Shown here piece by piece: positions 26,771 through 35,028 of a stretch of DNA of 64,000 nt; position 1 is the stretch's first letter, and each line of letters begins with the position of its first letter. The stretch lies in the NCBI GenBank assembly GCA_963662245.2, contig CAXXVQ010000009.1, positions 124,001 to 188,000 on the forward strand, read 5' to 3'. The translations under genes and the position numbers were made by a program. The notes below the pieces were generated by a model. That model was given only the letters and a program-made list of their open reading frames with translations. It was not told the DNA's origin and did not search any database. The DNA comes from JAFGVL01 sp963662245. GTDB taxonomy: Bacteria > Bacteroidota > Bacteroidia > Bacteroidales > Paludibacteraceae.

Positions 26771-27106
26771 TTATTTTTTCAAAAGTTCATCAATGCGTTC
26801 TAGATAGTCCAAAGTGTCATCAATGTGGAAGCGTAATTCCGGCACGATGCGCAATTGGTGGCGAACCTTTTTCCCAAGTTCAAAGCGGAAAGCTTTTGTG
26901 TTTCCTTCGATGTTTTTAAGGATTTCAGGTCCCTTTTCACTAGGGAAGATGCTTAAGTTAACATGAGCAATTCCTAAGTCAGGAGTTACATTTACGCGTG
27001 TTACTGAAACAAGTGTTCCTTGTAAGTTTTTTCCATATTGAAGGAAAAGGTCTCCAAATTCCTTTTCTAATAAGCGACCTATTTTTTGTTGTCTTGTAGT
27101 TTCCAT
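26771..27106 (-). CDS. rbfA: 30S ribosome-binding factor A
   Basis: A 111-residue KH-like protein needed for late 16S rRNA processing and cold adaptation. It has the family's N-terminal RQQKIGRLLEKEFGDLF, VTPDLGIAHVNLSIFP in the middle and LRIVPELRFHIDDTLDY at the end. It is the first gene of a leftward set with the permease and nadB, after a 112-base repeat region. A 282-base repeat-like region lies between it and cysS. Confidence 0.94.
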   Translation of the reverse strand: METTRQQKIGRLLEKEFGDLFLQYGKNLQGTLVSVTRVNVTPDLGIAHVNLSIFPSEKGPEILKNIEGNTKAFRFELGKKVRHQLRIVPELRFHIDDTLDYLERIDELLKK

Positions 27107-27388
27107 AAATTTTGAATTAGCTATGTGCTAATGAATCTAGTTTTATATTTTAATAAATTTTCTTCATTTTTTGTCTTGACACAAAAAACGAAGCAAAAAA
27201 AGTCAAGACTGCGTTTGTCTCACTCAAAAAATTAGCGCTCAATCGGCTAAATCGTCCAAACTCGTTCTCCCGATTCTCGGGATCACTCAAACAAGGACGA
27301 TCCTTACGCCCCTTTTACTTATTTTTTGGCTCACCAAACGAGGTCTGAAGACCGCAGTCGGTTGTGATAAGAAATCTTAATTAGCTAA
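27107..27388. repeat. Probable dispersed intergenic repeat between rbfA and cysS
   Basis: This 282-base stretch holds no supported gene. It contains an 8-bp hairpin pair GTCTTGAC/GTCAAGAC (27173-27211), TCCCGA-TTC-TCGGGA near 27268-27283, GTCTGAAGAC near 27342, and TTAGCTAATT at the right end echoing the left end. The A/T-rich inner sequence (a CTTGACACAAAAAACGAAGC stretch) is one I recall from many Bacteroidota intergenic regions. A genome-wide copy count would decide whether it is repeated. Confidence 0.4.
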
Positions 27389-28861
27389 TTACTTAAGGCT
27401 CCACTCTGTGCGGTCTTTGCCGTCTTTAATTTCAAAGCCTAGGGCTTGCAACTCATTACGGATTTTGTCCGATGTAGCCCAGTCTTTGTTTGCTTTGGCA
27501 TCTTGGCGGATTTGTAAAAGCAAGTCAATAGCAGCTTTCATAGCATCATTGCTGCCACCATCTGCCTGCATTTCAGTTTGTAAGCCAAGAATATCTTCCA
27601 TAAATAATTTGAAAGTGGCATTTAATTCAACTAAATCACCTCCGCTGATAGTTCCTTTACCATCATATACTGTATTGATAGCTTTTGCAGCATCAAACAA
27701 GTGAGCGATAACAATAGGTGAGTTCAGATCATCAAGCATTGCTTCTTCACAACGCTCTCTTAATCCTTTTACATCTACTGTCGACTCTTGGCCTGCCTTA
27801 ATCTTTTGAAGACGATTATAAGCTTCTGTTAGGCGTTGTAGACCTTTTTCAGCAGCAGCCAAGGCGTCATTACTGAAATCAACAGTGCTGCGATATTGTG
27901 CTTGTAGGATAAAGAAACGCACAGTCATAGGACTGAATGCTTGCTGTAATAATTTATGATTTCCAGTAAAGAATTCTTCTAGCGTGATAAAGTTGCCTAA
28001 GCTTTTTCCCATCTTCTGACCGTTGATGGTAATCATATTGTTGTGCATCCAATATTTCACGGTTTCCTTACCTAAAGCTGCGGTAGATTGGGCAATTTCA
28101 CATTCGTGGTGAGGGAAAATTAAATCCATACCACCACCGTGAATATCAAATTCTTCACCAAGGTACTTGGTTCCCATTGCTGAACATTCCATATGCCAAC
28201 CCGGGAACCCATGACTCCATGGAGATGCCCAACGCATAATGTGTTCCGGTGACGCTTTTTTCCATAAAGCAAAGTCAAAACTACGGCGTTTTTCGCTTTG
28301 TCCATCAAGCTCACGAGTAGTTTCCAATAAGTCGTCAATATTGCGGCCAGAAAGCTTTCCGTAGTTGTAGTCTTTGTTGTATTTTTCTACATCGAAATAT
28401 ACAGAACCTTCACTTTCATAAGCATAACCTGCATCCAAGATCTTTTTCACAAACTCAATTTGCTCAATGATATGACCTGAAGCATGTGGCTCAATGCTTG
28501 GTGGAAGTACATTCAAGGCTTCCATATTTTCGTGATAGCGATTTAGGTAATATTGCACCACTTCCATTGGTTCCAATTCTTCCAAACGAGCTTTTTTTGC
28601 GATTTTATCTTCGCCACTATCAGCATCATTTTCCAAGTGACCCACATCTGTAATATTGCGCACATAACGCACCTTATAACCTAAGTGTTTAAGGTAGCGG
28701 AAAAGTAAATCGAAAGTAATTGCCGGACGAGCATGCCCTAAGTGAGCATCGCCATATACTGTAGGTCCGCACACATACATGCCCACATTAGGGCTGTGTA
28801 GCGGAATAAATTGTTCTTTTTTGCGAGTAAGCGTGTTGTAAATGCTTAGCTTGTGTTCCAT
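27389..28861 (-). CDS. cysS: Cysteine--tRNA ligase
   Basis: Charges tRNA-Cys. About 490 residues from the ATG at 28859-28861 (MEHKLSIYNT); the alternative ATG at 28900 lies upstream of the transcription start predicted from the TAACTTTG box. The HIGH motif is HLGHARP near residue 40, zinc ligands are Cys in VCGPTVY and CSAMG with HHECE, and the KMSKS motif is KMGKSLGNF near 275. The DALR-type tRNA-binding C terminus follows. Confidence 0.96.
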   Translation of the reverse strand: MEHKLSIYNTLTRKKEQFIPLHSPNVGMYVCGPTVYGDAHLGHARPAITFDLLFRYLKHLGYKVRYVRNITDVGHLENDADSGEDKIAKKARLEELEPMEVVQYYLNRYHENMEALNVLPPSIEPHASGHIIEQIEFVKKILDAGYAYESEGSVYFDVEKYNKDYNYGKLSGRNIDDLLETTRELDGQSEKRRSFDFALWKKASPEHIMRWASPWSHGFPGWHMECSAMGTKYLGEEFDIHGGGMDLIFPHHECEIAQSTAALGKETVKYWMHNNMITINGQKMGKSLGNFITLEEFFTGNHKLLQQAFSPMTVRFFILQAQYRSTVDFSNDALAAAEKGLQRLTEAYNRLQKIKAGQESTVDVKGLRERCEEAMLDDLNSPIVIAHLFDAAKAINTVYDGKGTISGGDLVELNATFKLFMEDILGLQTEMQADGGSNDAMKAAIDLLLQIRQDAKANKDWATSDKIRNELQALGFEIKDGKDRTEWSLK

Positions 28862-28897
28862 AAATCTCTTGCGTAAAAAATCGTTTATTTTAGCCCA

Positions 28898-28905
28898 CAA
28901 AGTTA
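28898..28905 (-). promoter_or_regulatory. -7 promoter box of cysS
   Basis: The minus strand reads TAACTTTG, matching TAnnTTTG, 36 bases before the ATG at 28861. Confidence 0.55.
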
Positions 28906-28967
28906 CGAAAATTTCGGGAAGAGAAGTGAGGCAGAGGGATTAATGAATTTAGAGAAAGAAAAGGCAT

Positions 28968-29237
28968 CTCTTACGGCAGTCGTGGTCGGAAGAAAATATT
29001 TGCTTATAAATTACAAGCAGTTTAATAGCACGGTACGCTGTACCTATAAGAGATATCAAATATAAAACTTCTACCAATAGCATGTTGCGCTGCACCTTTA
29101 GCTGCATAGCAGCGTTCTATTAGTAGAAGTCGTATTTAGAACAAGAGAAAAGGTGCAGCGCACCGTGCTATTAAATAAAGCTTGCTTTGACTTTATTATT
29201 TCCATTAAAATCTTCCGACCATGACTGCTCTTACGGC
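28968..29237. mobile_element. MITE-like element with 10-bp target-site duplication
   Basis: A non-coding 250-bp element at 28978-29227. Its ends are 16-bp imperfect inverted repeats, AGTCGTGGTCGGAAGA at 28978-28993 and TCTTCCGACCATGACT at 29211-29226, with one mismatch. It is bracketed by an exact direct repeat CTCTTACGGC at 28968-28977 and 29228-29237. Inside are nested inverted repeats: AATAGCACGGTACGCTGTAC... at 29024-29045 against 29151-29172 (two mismatches in 22) and ACTTCTACCAATAG at 29067-29080 against 29117-29130 (one mismatch). It can fold into one long hairpin. No transposase is encoded, so it would need one in trans. Confidence 0.72.
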
Positions 29238-29317
29238 TACAATTTTTGTAATATGTTATAAAAATTATTTTCAAATTGGGTTTTGGAATAAAGCTTGTAC
29301 ATACAGCTAAAATTTAG

Positions 29318-30277
29318 TTGAATTTGAGAAAGTACTTGTTGTCCATATTGACCTTGTTTACCTTTTCCATGAAACTTTTTTCGCAGGAGCAGAAGGATAG
29401 TAGTCTGTTGATTATAGACTGGGATAATGATGTGCTTTTGACTACAGATAAGTATTATACGCAAGGGATGAAATTTGATGTGTATACTCCTTTTTTGAGA
29501 TATACTCCTGTAAATTATATTCTAATAAAGCCAAAAACTTATGATAATATCACCTATGGTTTACGACTCAATCAGGAAACTTATAGTCCGATAGATATAT
29601 TAAGCACAGAAATACAATCTAATGATTATCCATATGCTGGAGTTTTGATGCTTTCATCTAGTATTTTAGCCTCAAATAAAGAGAAGGGGTTGCTGTATAA
29701 AAGCGAGTTGGATTTAGGAGTAATGGGACCTTATGCAGGAGCCGGAGAGGTGCAATATTATTTTCATTACTTGATTAATGATTTCTTGCCTCAAGGTTGG
29801 GATAACCAGCAATGTACCTGGCCAGTGATCAATTATAATTTTCAGTTGTCAAAGGAAATCTATGCAAATAAATATTCCGAACTGATTGCAATTGGCGGAT
29901 TTAAAGTGGGTACTTTGCATGCCTCAGCTGAAGCAGGAATTAAATTTAGGGCGGGAGCAAAGGATAGTTATATCTCAAGTTTAGGAAATCGGTTTGTAAG
30001 TGAATCGTCTCAAAAGTGGCAATATTATTTTGAGATAGAGCCTTCTGTAGAGTTTGTTGCGTATAATGCGATTCTGCAAGGAGGTTGGTTCAGCTCATCA
30101 AATGATATTTATGTTGTATCTAACGATATTTCTAAAATTGTTTTAAAAAATCGTTTAGGATTAGGTGTGAAATATAAATCTTTCGGCTTTGATTTAAACA
30201 TGTATTTTATGACAAATGAATTTGAGAAAGGCGGAAATCATTTGTATCACAATTTCCGGTTTTATGTGCCTTTCTAA
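29318..30277 (+). CDS. LpxR-like lipid A deacylase family protein
   Basis: A 319-residue outer-membrane barrel of the LpxR/DUF2219 family, in which Salmonella LpxR removes the 3'-acyloxyacyl chain from lipid A. A signal peptide (about 1-22) precedes DWDNDVLLTTDKYYTQGM, where Asn-Asp and the TDxYYTxG motif fit the family, and DYPYAGVLM near 105. The strands end with NFRFYVPF. The start is a TTG at 29318; the next ATG would leave the signal peptide truncated. No promoter box was found before it, and the MITE ends 80 bases upstream. It is convergent with the DsrE gene. Confidence 0.8.
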   Translation: MNLRKYLLSILTLFTFSMKLFSQEQKDSSLLIIDWDNDVLLTTDKYYTQGMKFDVYTPFLRYTPVNYILIKPKTYDNITYGLRLNQETYSPIDILSTEIQSNDYPYAGVLMLSSSILASNKEKGLLYKSELDLGVMGPYAGAGEVQYYFHYLINDFLPQGWDNQQCTWPVINYNFQLSKEIYANKYSELIAIGGFKVGTLHASAEAGIKFRAGAKDSYISSLGNRFVSESSQKWQYYFEIEPSVEFVAYNAILQGGWFSSSNDIYVVSNDISKIVLKNRLGLGVKYKSFGFDLNMYFMTNEFEKGGNHLYHNFRFYVPF

Positions 30278-30282
30278 TCTTA

Positions 30283-30630
30283 TTAGAGGTTAATAACCTT
30301 ATCTGCAATTCTCTGTAAATCAATAATATCAATCATGGTGCTGTCTTGTCCAACTTCGATGCTATCCATAAGCTTAAAGTGATTAATGCATGTTTTGCAA
30401 GCTAGTAGTTTTACGCCTTTAGCTTCGATGCTTTTAAGAGTATCAATAGCAGGAGAGCCTGTGCATAATAATTTTACCCCTGCATTATAGAAGACGATAA
30501 ATTTTGGAAGGTCATTTTCTTCATCAAGAATTTTAAGATAATTAGTTGCTAATAGTTGGCTTAATACTTCATCACCTGCACCCATTCCGTTTTGGGTAAA
30601 TTGCACTAAAATATTTCTAAAGTGTTTCAT
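30283..30630 (-). CDS. DsrE/YedF-family sulfur-relay-like protein
   Basis: A protein of about 115 residues with the DsrE fold: FRNILVQFTQNGMGAGDEVLSQLLATN at the start (core: FTQNGMGAGDE), a GVKLLCTGSP strand and a cysteine pair region KLLACKTCINHFKL (CxxC near residue 83). It resembles the YedF-type protein linked to selenium or sulfur-transfer metabolism in anaerobes. I begin it at the ATG at 30630; the ATG at 30654 lies at the predicted promoter. The neighbours give no clue to its partner. Confidence 0.78.
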   Translation of the reverse strand: MKHFRNILVQFTQNGMGAGDEVLSQLLATNYLKILDEENDLPKFIVFYNAGVKLLCTGSPAIDTLKSIEAKGVKLLACKTCINHFKLMDSIEVGQDSTMIDIIDLQRIADKVINL

Positions 30631-30651
30631 ATTGATGTTTTTTGTTGTTCT

Positions 30652-30659
30652 CAAAGGTA
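30652..30659 (-). promoter_or_regulatory. -7 promoter box of the DsrE-family gene
   Basis: The minus strand reads TACCTTTG, matching TAnnTTTG, 22 bases before the ATG at 30630. Confidence 0.5.
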
Positions 30660-30717
30660 GTGTTTTCCATCAAAAATTAGTTTCTGATATTCTGTTTTAG
30701 CAAATAGTTAAGTGCTA

Positions 30718-30747
30718 TTGTGTGCGTTTAAGAATTTTATACTTTTG
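30718..30747 (+). promoter_or_regulatory. Full promoter of the 209-residue barrel gene
   Basis: TTG at 30718-30720 and TACTTTTG at 30740-30747 are 19 bases apart, the classic spacing of the Bacteroidota -33/-7 promoter. The start codon is 27 bases downstream. Confidence 0.65.
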
Positions 30748-30773
30748 TAGAACATGATTAAAATCAAATCCTT

Positions 30774-31403
30774 ATGAAAAAGATTTACTTTTTGTTTGCT
30801 GCTGTATTGTTTTCTGTATGTGTTTCTGCTCAAGATTTTGTTGAAACCAATTCCGGTGAAACATACAATGCTTATATTACAAATGAAGACAGTTCTTCTA
30901 TTGCTTTTACTTTTTCTCGTGATGGACAAAAGGTAGATACAATTATCCCTCGTGCAGATATTTATAACTTCCGTTATAGTGTGATGGCTGATACAACTAT
31001 TGCAGGTTACCATGCTAAATCAGCTATTAGTATTGGCGTTGGATTAGGCGGCTCTACTTATGGAGGAGTTGAGTATGAGTATATGTTTTGTGAAAAAGTA
31101 GGTCTTCAAGGTGGGGTTGGGTATTCCGGTTTTAGTGCCGGAATTAATTATCACTTCTTGCCGACAATCAGAAGTACATATTTAAGCCTTCAATATACTT
31201 GTAAAGGTATAGGAAATACAGATAAAGATTGGGGTTATAGAAATACCTTGATTGGGCCTGCAATTGTGTATCGCGGAAAGAAATGGCTAACATTTAATTT
31301 TGGAGCGGGTTATGTTTTAGACAAGGGACCAGCTTACAGTGATAATGAAGATGTAAAAGTCAGATTAACTGCTGGGTTAGGTATTTATTTCCCTATGGAA
31401 TAG
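30774..31403 (+). CDS. Secreted beta-barrel-like protein of unknown function
   Basis: A 209-residue protein with a signal peptide (about 1-19, ending VSAQ). Residues about 20-70 look like a short strand-rich domain (DFVETNSGETYNAYITNEDSSSI, cf. a DUF-type beta region), and about 80-209 have barrel-like strands (GVGLGGSTYGGVEYEYMF, VGYSGFSAGINYHF, LTAGLGIYFP). The function is unknown. It stands alone with its own promoter and precedes the large cluster by 110 bases. Confidence 0.7.
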   Translation: MKKIYFLFAAVLFSVCVSAQDFVETNSGETYNAYITNEDSSSIAFTFSRDGQKVDTIIPRADIYNFRYSVMADTTIAGYHAKSAISIGVGLGGSTYGGVEYEYMFCEKVGLQGGVGYSGFSAGINYHFLPTIRSTYLSLQYTCKGIGNTDKDWGYRNTLIGPAIVYRGKKWLTFNFGAGYVLDKGPAYSDNEDVKVRLTAGLGIYFPME

Positions 31404-31422
31404 TTAAAAAAACAGTTGATTT

Positions 31423-31456
31423 AATAGAATTTATACCTTTTTTTAAGGATTCTATT
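31423..31456. repeat. Hairpin upstream of the polyene cluster
   Basis: AATAGAAT at 31423-31430 pairs with ATTCTATT at 31449-31456, and CCTT at 31436-31439 with AAGG at 31445-31448 around a T-rich loop. It follows the barrel gene by 20 bases and could be a weak terminator. Its right arm overlaps the -33 TTG of the cluster promoter, so it could also be an operator. Confidence 0.45.
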
Positions 31457-31486
31457 GTTCTAATAAAGAAAACCTTTTTAATTTTG
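31455..31486 (+). promoter_or_regulatory. Promoter of the aryl-polyene cluster
   Basis: TAATTTTG at 31479-31486 matches TAnnTTTG, with TTG at 31455-31457 21 bases upstream. The first gene starts 27 bases further. All later gaps in the cluster are too short for another obvious promoter, so this may drive about 24.7 kb. Confidence 0.6.
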
Positions 31487-31512
31487 CGCACAAGATTAAA
31501 TAAATATATGCA

Positions 31513-33060
31513 ATGCAAGATTTAAAGGACTCAACAGAGATTGATTTGTCAATATTTGAATCAATCGTTTTAAATGGAGAAAAAATTTCCATAGATAAGA
31601 AAACGGAATTATTATTAGAAAAAAGCTTTCAGTTCTTATTAGATTTCTCAAAGGATAAGGTGATCTATGGAATTAATACTGGATTGGGTCCTATGGCTCA
31701 ATATAAGGTTGAGTCTGGACAGCAGAAAAATCTTCAATACAATTTAATAAGAAGCCATTCCGCAGGTTCTGGCGAAAGAATTCCTGATGAATATGTAAAA
31801 GCAGCTATGCTAGTTCGTCTTAGAAGTATTATTCAAGGTAAATCTGGAATTCACCCATCTTGTGCCAAACTCCTAGTCGACTTAATCAATAATGATGTTT
31901 ATCCATATATTCCTGAACATGGAGGTGTAGGGGCTAGTGGAGATTTAGTTCAACTATCACATATTGCTTTAATTCTTATTGGAGAAGGTGAAGTTTGTTA
32001 TAAAGGAACAATTCGCCCAACTACTGAAGTTTTTAATGAATTAGGGTTGTCGCCAATTAAAATTGAGTTAAGAGAAGGTTTGTCATTAATTAATGGAACT
32101 TCTGTAATGACAGGTATTGGTGCAATCAATGTATTGAAAGCACAACAATTATTAGATTGGTCAATTGTAGCATCTGCAATGTTAAATGAAATTGTTAGTT
32201 CATTTGATGATCATTATTCTAAAGAATTGAATCAGGCAAAGAAACACCCAAGCCAACATGAAGTGGCTAATAAAATGTCTAAGATCTTAAAAGATAGTCA
32301 ACTGATTTCCAGACGCGATGAGCATTTTTACAACTCAAAAGTTGATGATCGTATTTTTAAAAGAAAGGTTCAAGAGTATTATTCTCTAAGATGTATACCT
32401 CAAATTTTAGGTCCTGTTTTAGATACGATTGAAGATACAAAAGAAGTAATCATTAATGAGCTAAATTCCGTAAGTGATAATCCAATAGTTGATGTTGAAA
32501 CAGAAAATGTATATCATGGAGGAAATTTTCATGGTGACTTTGTTTCTTTAACAATGGATAAACTAAAATTAGCGGTTACAAGAATCTCAATGTTATCTGA
32601 CCGTCAATTGGCATTCTTATTTAATCCGAAATTAAATGAGATTCTGCCACCATTTGTTAATCTTGGCACCTTAGGTCTTAACTTAGGTATGCAAGGAGTT
32701 CAATTTACAGCGACTTCTACTACAGCTGAGAATCAAGCTTTATCAACATCAATGTATATTCATAGCATTACTACAAATAATGATAATCAAGATATTGTGA
32801 GTATGGGAACCAATTCGGCTTTAATGACGAAGAGGGTAATTGAAAATGCATACCAAGTCGTATCAATACAGATGATTTCTCTGATTCAAGCAGTCGATTG
32901 CCTAAAAGCTCAAGATAAACTTTCATCATTTACAAAAAAGGTATATGATTCATTAAGAAGTATAGTTCCCGTATTTGTTGAGGATACTCCAAAATATAAG
33001 GAAATGGAGAAAGTGAAGAACTATATGTTTAATACAAAACTTAATTTAGATAAACTTTAA
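31513..33060 (+). CDS. Aromatic amino acid ammonia-lyase (TAL/PAL-like)
   Basis: A 515-residue member of the MIO ammonia-lyase family. The Ala141-Ser142-Gly143 triad (GVGASGDLVQLSH) forms the MIO cofactor. The position equivalent to the substrate-binding Glu414 of Pseudomonas HAL is Gln426 (NQDIVSMG), as in phenylalanine or tyrosine lyases. The selectivity pair is Ser81-His82, like HAL, not the His-Leu pair of Rhodobacter TAL, so substrate choice cannot be read from this alone. No urocanase or other histidine-degradation gene is adjacent, and it leads a polyene cluster, so it probably makes 4-coumarate (or cinnamate) as starter. Confidence 0.88.
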   Translation: MQDLKDSTEIDLSIFESIVLNGEKISIDKKTELLLEKSFQFLLDFSKDKVIYGINTGLGPMAQYKVESGQQKNLQYNLIRSHSAGSGERIPDEYVKAAMLVRLRSIIQGKSGIHPSCAKLLVDLINNDVYPYIPEHGGVGASGDLVQLSHIALILIGEGEVCYKGTIRPTTEVFNELGLSPIKIELREGLSLINGTSVMTGIGAINVLKAQQLLDWSIVASAMLNEIVSSFDDHYSKELNQAKKHPSQHEVANKMSKILKDSQLISRRDEHFYNSKVDDRIFKRKVQEYYSLRCIPQILGPVLDTIEDTKEVIINELNSVSDNPIVDVETENVYHGGNFHGDFVSLTMDKLKLAVTRISMLSDRQLAFLFNPKLNEILPPFVNLGTLGLNLGMQGVQFTATSTTAENQALSTSMYIHSITTNNDNQDIVSMGTNSALMTKRVIENAYQVVSIQMISLIQAVDCLKAQDKLSSFTKKVYDSLRSIVPVFVEDTPKYKEMEKVKNYMFNTKLNLDKL

Positions 33061-33062
33061 TT

Positions 33063-33791
33063 ATGAGATATGCTTTAGTTACAGGAGGTTCAAGAGGAAT
33101 TGGGAAAGCTATTTCAATAAAGCTTGCTCAAGACGGATACCATGTAATTATTAACTATAGATCAAATGAGGAAGAGGCTAATGCAACATTAAATGAAATT
33201 GTTGCAAATGGTGGAACTGGAGAGTTATTACCTTTTGATGTCTCTAATCCAGATGATATTGAGAAAATATTAGGGAAATGGGTTGAAGAAAACGAGGATA
33301 AATTTATCGAGGTATTAGTAAATAATGCTGGAATTACTCGTGATAACCTAATGATATTTATGTCTGACGATGAATGGAGAAGCGTTATCTCTACTAATCA
33401 AGACAGCTTCTTTTTTGTGACTAGGTTGTTATTGAAAAACATGTTGATTAAAAAACAAGGACGAATTGTAAATGTAGTATCTTTATCTGGTCAAAAAGGT
33501 CAGCCAGGTCAGGTGAATTATTCTGCTGCTAAAGGTGCAGTCATTGCTGCAACAAAATCATTAGCAATGGAAGTGGGTAAAAAGAAGGTGACAGTTAATG
33601 CTGTAGCTCCTGGTTTTATTCGTACAGAAATGACAGAAAACCTAGATGAAAAAGAACTAAAAAGATTAGTGCCATTAAATAGATTTGGTGAAGCAAGTGA
33701 AGTGGCCGAAGTAGTTAGCTTCTTAGTTTCTGATAAAGCCTCATATATTACAGGAGAGACTATTTCTATTAATGGAGGAATGCACAGTTAA
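33063..33791 (+). CDS. 3-oxoacyl-ACP reductase (FabG-like)
   Basis: A 242-residue short-chain dehydrogenase. The NADP(H)-binding TGGSRGIGKA is at residues 7-16, NNAG near 90, and the catalytic Ser-Tyr-Lys is in VSLSGQKGQPGQVNYSAAK near 140-158 (core: YSAAK). It would reduce the beta-ketoacyl-ACP formed by the cluster's ketosynthases, as the ApeQ-type reductase does in aryl polyene synthesis. It starts 2 bases after the ammonia-lyase and is the only ketoreductase in the cluster. Confidence 0.93.
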   Translation: MRYALVTGGSRGIGKAISIKLAQDGYHVIINYRSNEEEANATLNEIVANGGTGELLPFDVSNPDDIEKILGKWVEENEDKFIEVLVNNAGITRDNLMIFMSDDEWRSVISTNQDSFFFVTRLLLKNMLIKKQGRIVNVVSLSGQKGQPGQVNYSAAKGAVIAATKSLAMEVGKKKVTVNAVAPGFIRTEMTENLDEKELKRLVPLNRFGEASEVAEVVSFLVSDKASYITGETISINGGMHS

Positions 33792-33801
33792 TTAACCTAA
33801 T

Positions 33802-35025
33802 ATGAATAGAGTTGTAATAACAGGAGTTGGTATTTATTCAACTATCGGTAAAAACTTGGAAGAGGTAAAAGATTCTTTGTACAATGGTAAATCAGGAATT
33901 GGAATTGATCCCAGACGGAAAGAGTTTGGATTTCGTTCTGCACTTACTGGAGTTATTGATGTACCTAATCTAAAAGGAGTACTAAGTCGTAGAGAAAGAA
34001 TTGGGTTAGCTGAGCAAGGGAAATATGCTTATGTAGCAACAATGGAGGCATTGAAAAATGCTAATATTGATATGGATTTTCTTGAAAATAATGAAGTTGG
34101 AATCTTATATGGAAATGATAGTTCTTCTATTCCGGTAATTGATGCTATTGACATTGTAAGAGAAAAAAAAGATACAACACTAATTGGTTCGGGTTCAATT
34201 TTTCAATCTATGAACTCAACTATTACTATGAATCTTTCAGTAATACTTAAACTCAAAGGAATTAATCTAACAATAAGTGGAGCTTGTGCAAGTAGCTCTC
34301 ATGCAATTGGTTTAGCTTATACTATGATACGCCAAGGAATGCAAGATATAGTAATCTGTGGTGGTGGTCAGGAAATTAATGCGGAATCAATGGGAAGTTT
34401 TGATGGTCTTGGTGCATTCTCAACAAGAGAAAATGCTCCTCATGAGGCTTCTCGTCCCTTCGATAGAGATAGAGATGGATTAGTTCCAAGTGGTGGTGGC
34501 GCTACAGTAATTGTAGAAAGTTTAGAGTCTGCCTTGAAAAGAGGCGCTACTATTTTGGGTGAAATTCGTGGTTATGGTTTCTCATCTAATGGGGAGCATA
34601 TTTCTGTACCAAATGTTGAAGGTCCAACCCGATCGCTTGAAAGATGCATAAAAGACGCTAATTTAACACCAAAAGATATTGATTATATTAATGCACATGC
34701 AACTTCAACTACTGTTGGTGATTTAAATGAGGCAAAAGCATTATTAAATGTATTTGATGGATATAATATCCCAATTAGTTCGACTAAGTCAATGACAGGT
34801 CATGAAATGTGGATGGGAGGAGCTAGTGAGGTAATTTACTCATTATTAATGATGCATAATTCATTTATTGCTCCAAATATCAATTTACATAATGTAGATG
34901 AGGCTGCACAACGCTTAAATCTAATTGCAGCAACAAAACAGGCAACAATAGATACTTTCTTAACAAATTCATTCGGTTTTGGAGGTACAAATTCAACCCT
35001 AATAGTATCAAAATTTAAAAAATAG
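33802..35025 (+). CDS. Beta-ketoacyl-ACP synthase 1 of the cluster
   Basis: A 407-residue FabF-like ketosynthase. The catalytic cysteine is Cys162 in GACASSSHA, the histidines are His299 (NAHATSTTVGD) and His334 (KSMTGHEMW), with Lys329, so the Cys-His-His centre is complete. GFGGTNSTLIVSKF ends the protein. It would extend the acyl chain with malonyl-ACP. It sits directly before an ACP gene (3-base gap). Other ketosynthases in the cluster are at 38698 and 40688; which one starts the chain is unknown. Confidence 0.93.
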   Translation: MNRVVITGVGIYSTIGKNLEEVKDSLYNGKSGIGIDPRRKEFGFRSALTGVIDVPNLKGVLSRRERIGLAEQGKYAYVATMEALKNANIDMDFLENNEVGILYGNDSSSIPVIDAIDIVREKKDTTLIGSGSIFQSMNSTITMNLSVILKLKGINLTISGACASSSHAIGLAYTMIRQGMQDIVICGGGQEINAESMGSFDGLGAFSTRENAPHEASRPFDRDRDGLVPSGGGATVIVESLESALKRGATILGEIRGYGFSSNGEHISVPNVEGPTRSLERCIKDANLTPKDIDYINAHATSTTVGDLNEAKALLNVFDGYNIPISSTKSMTGHEMWMGGASEVIYSLLMMHNSFIAPNINLHNVDEAAQRLNLIAATKQATIDTFLTNSFGFGGTNSTLIVSKFKK

Positions 35026-35028
35026 AAC

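Noticed and set aside
27408..27704. Open frame of 98 codons on the plus strand opposite cysS
   Set aside because: It is antisense shadow coding inside cysS with no promoter, signal or family match.
30708..31013. Minus-strand open frame of 101 codons opposite the barrel gene
   Set aside because: The plus-strand gene has a signal peptide and a full promoter; the antisense frame lacks both.
31513..33060. Histidine ammonia-lyase of histidine degradation
   Set aside because: Gln426 replaces the HAL glutamate, no urocanase or imidazolonepropionase gene is adjacent and it heads a polyketide cluster.
33063..33791. Housekeeping FabG/FabF/ACP fatty-acid operon
   Set aside because: Two ACPs, three KSs, Cys-less KS partners, an ammonia-lyase and lipid-export genes are not part of a housekeeping fatty acid operon, and no enoyl reductase or acyltransferase FabD is present.
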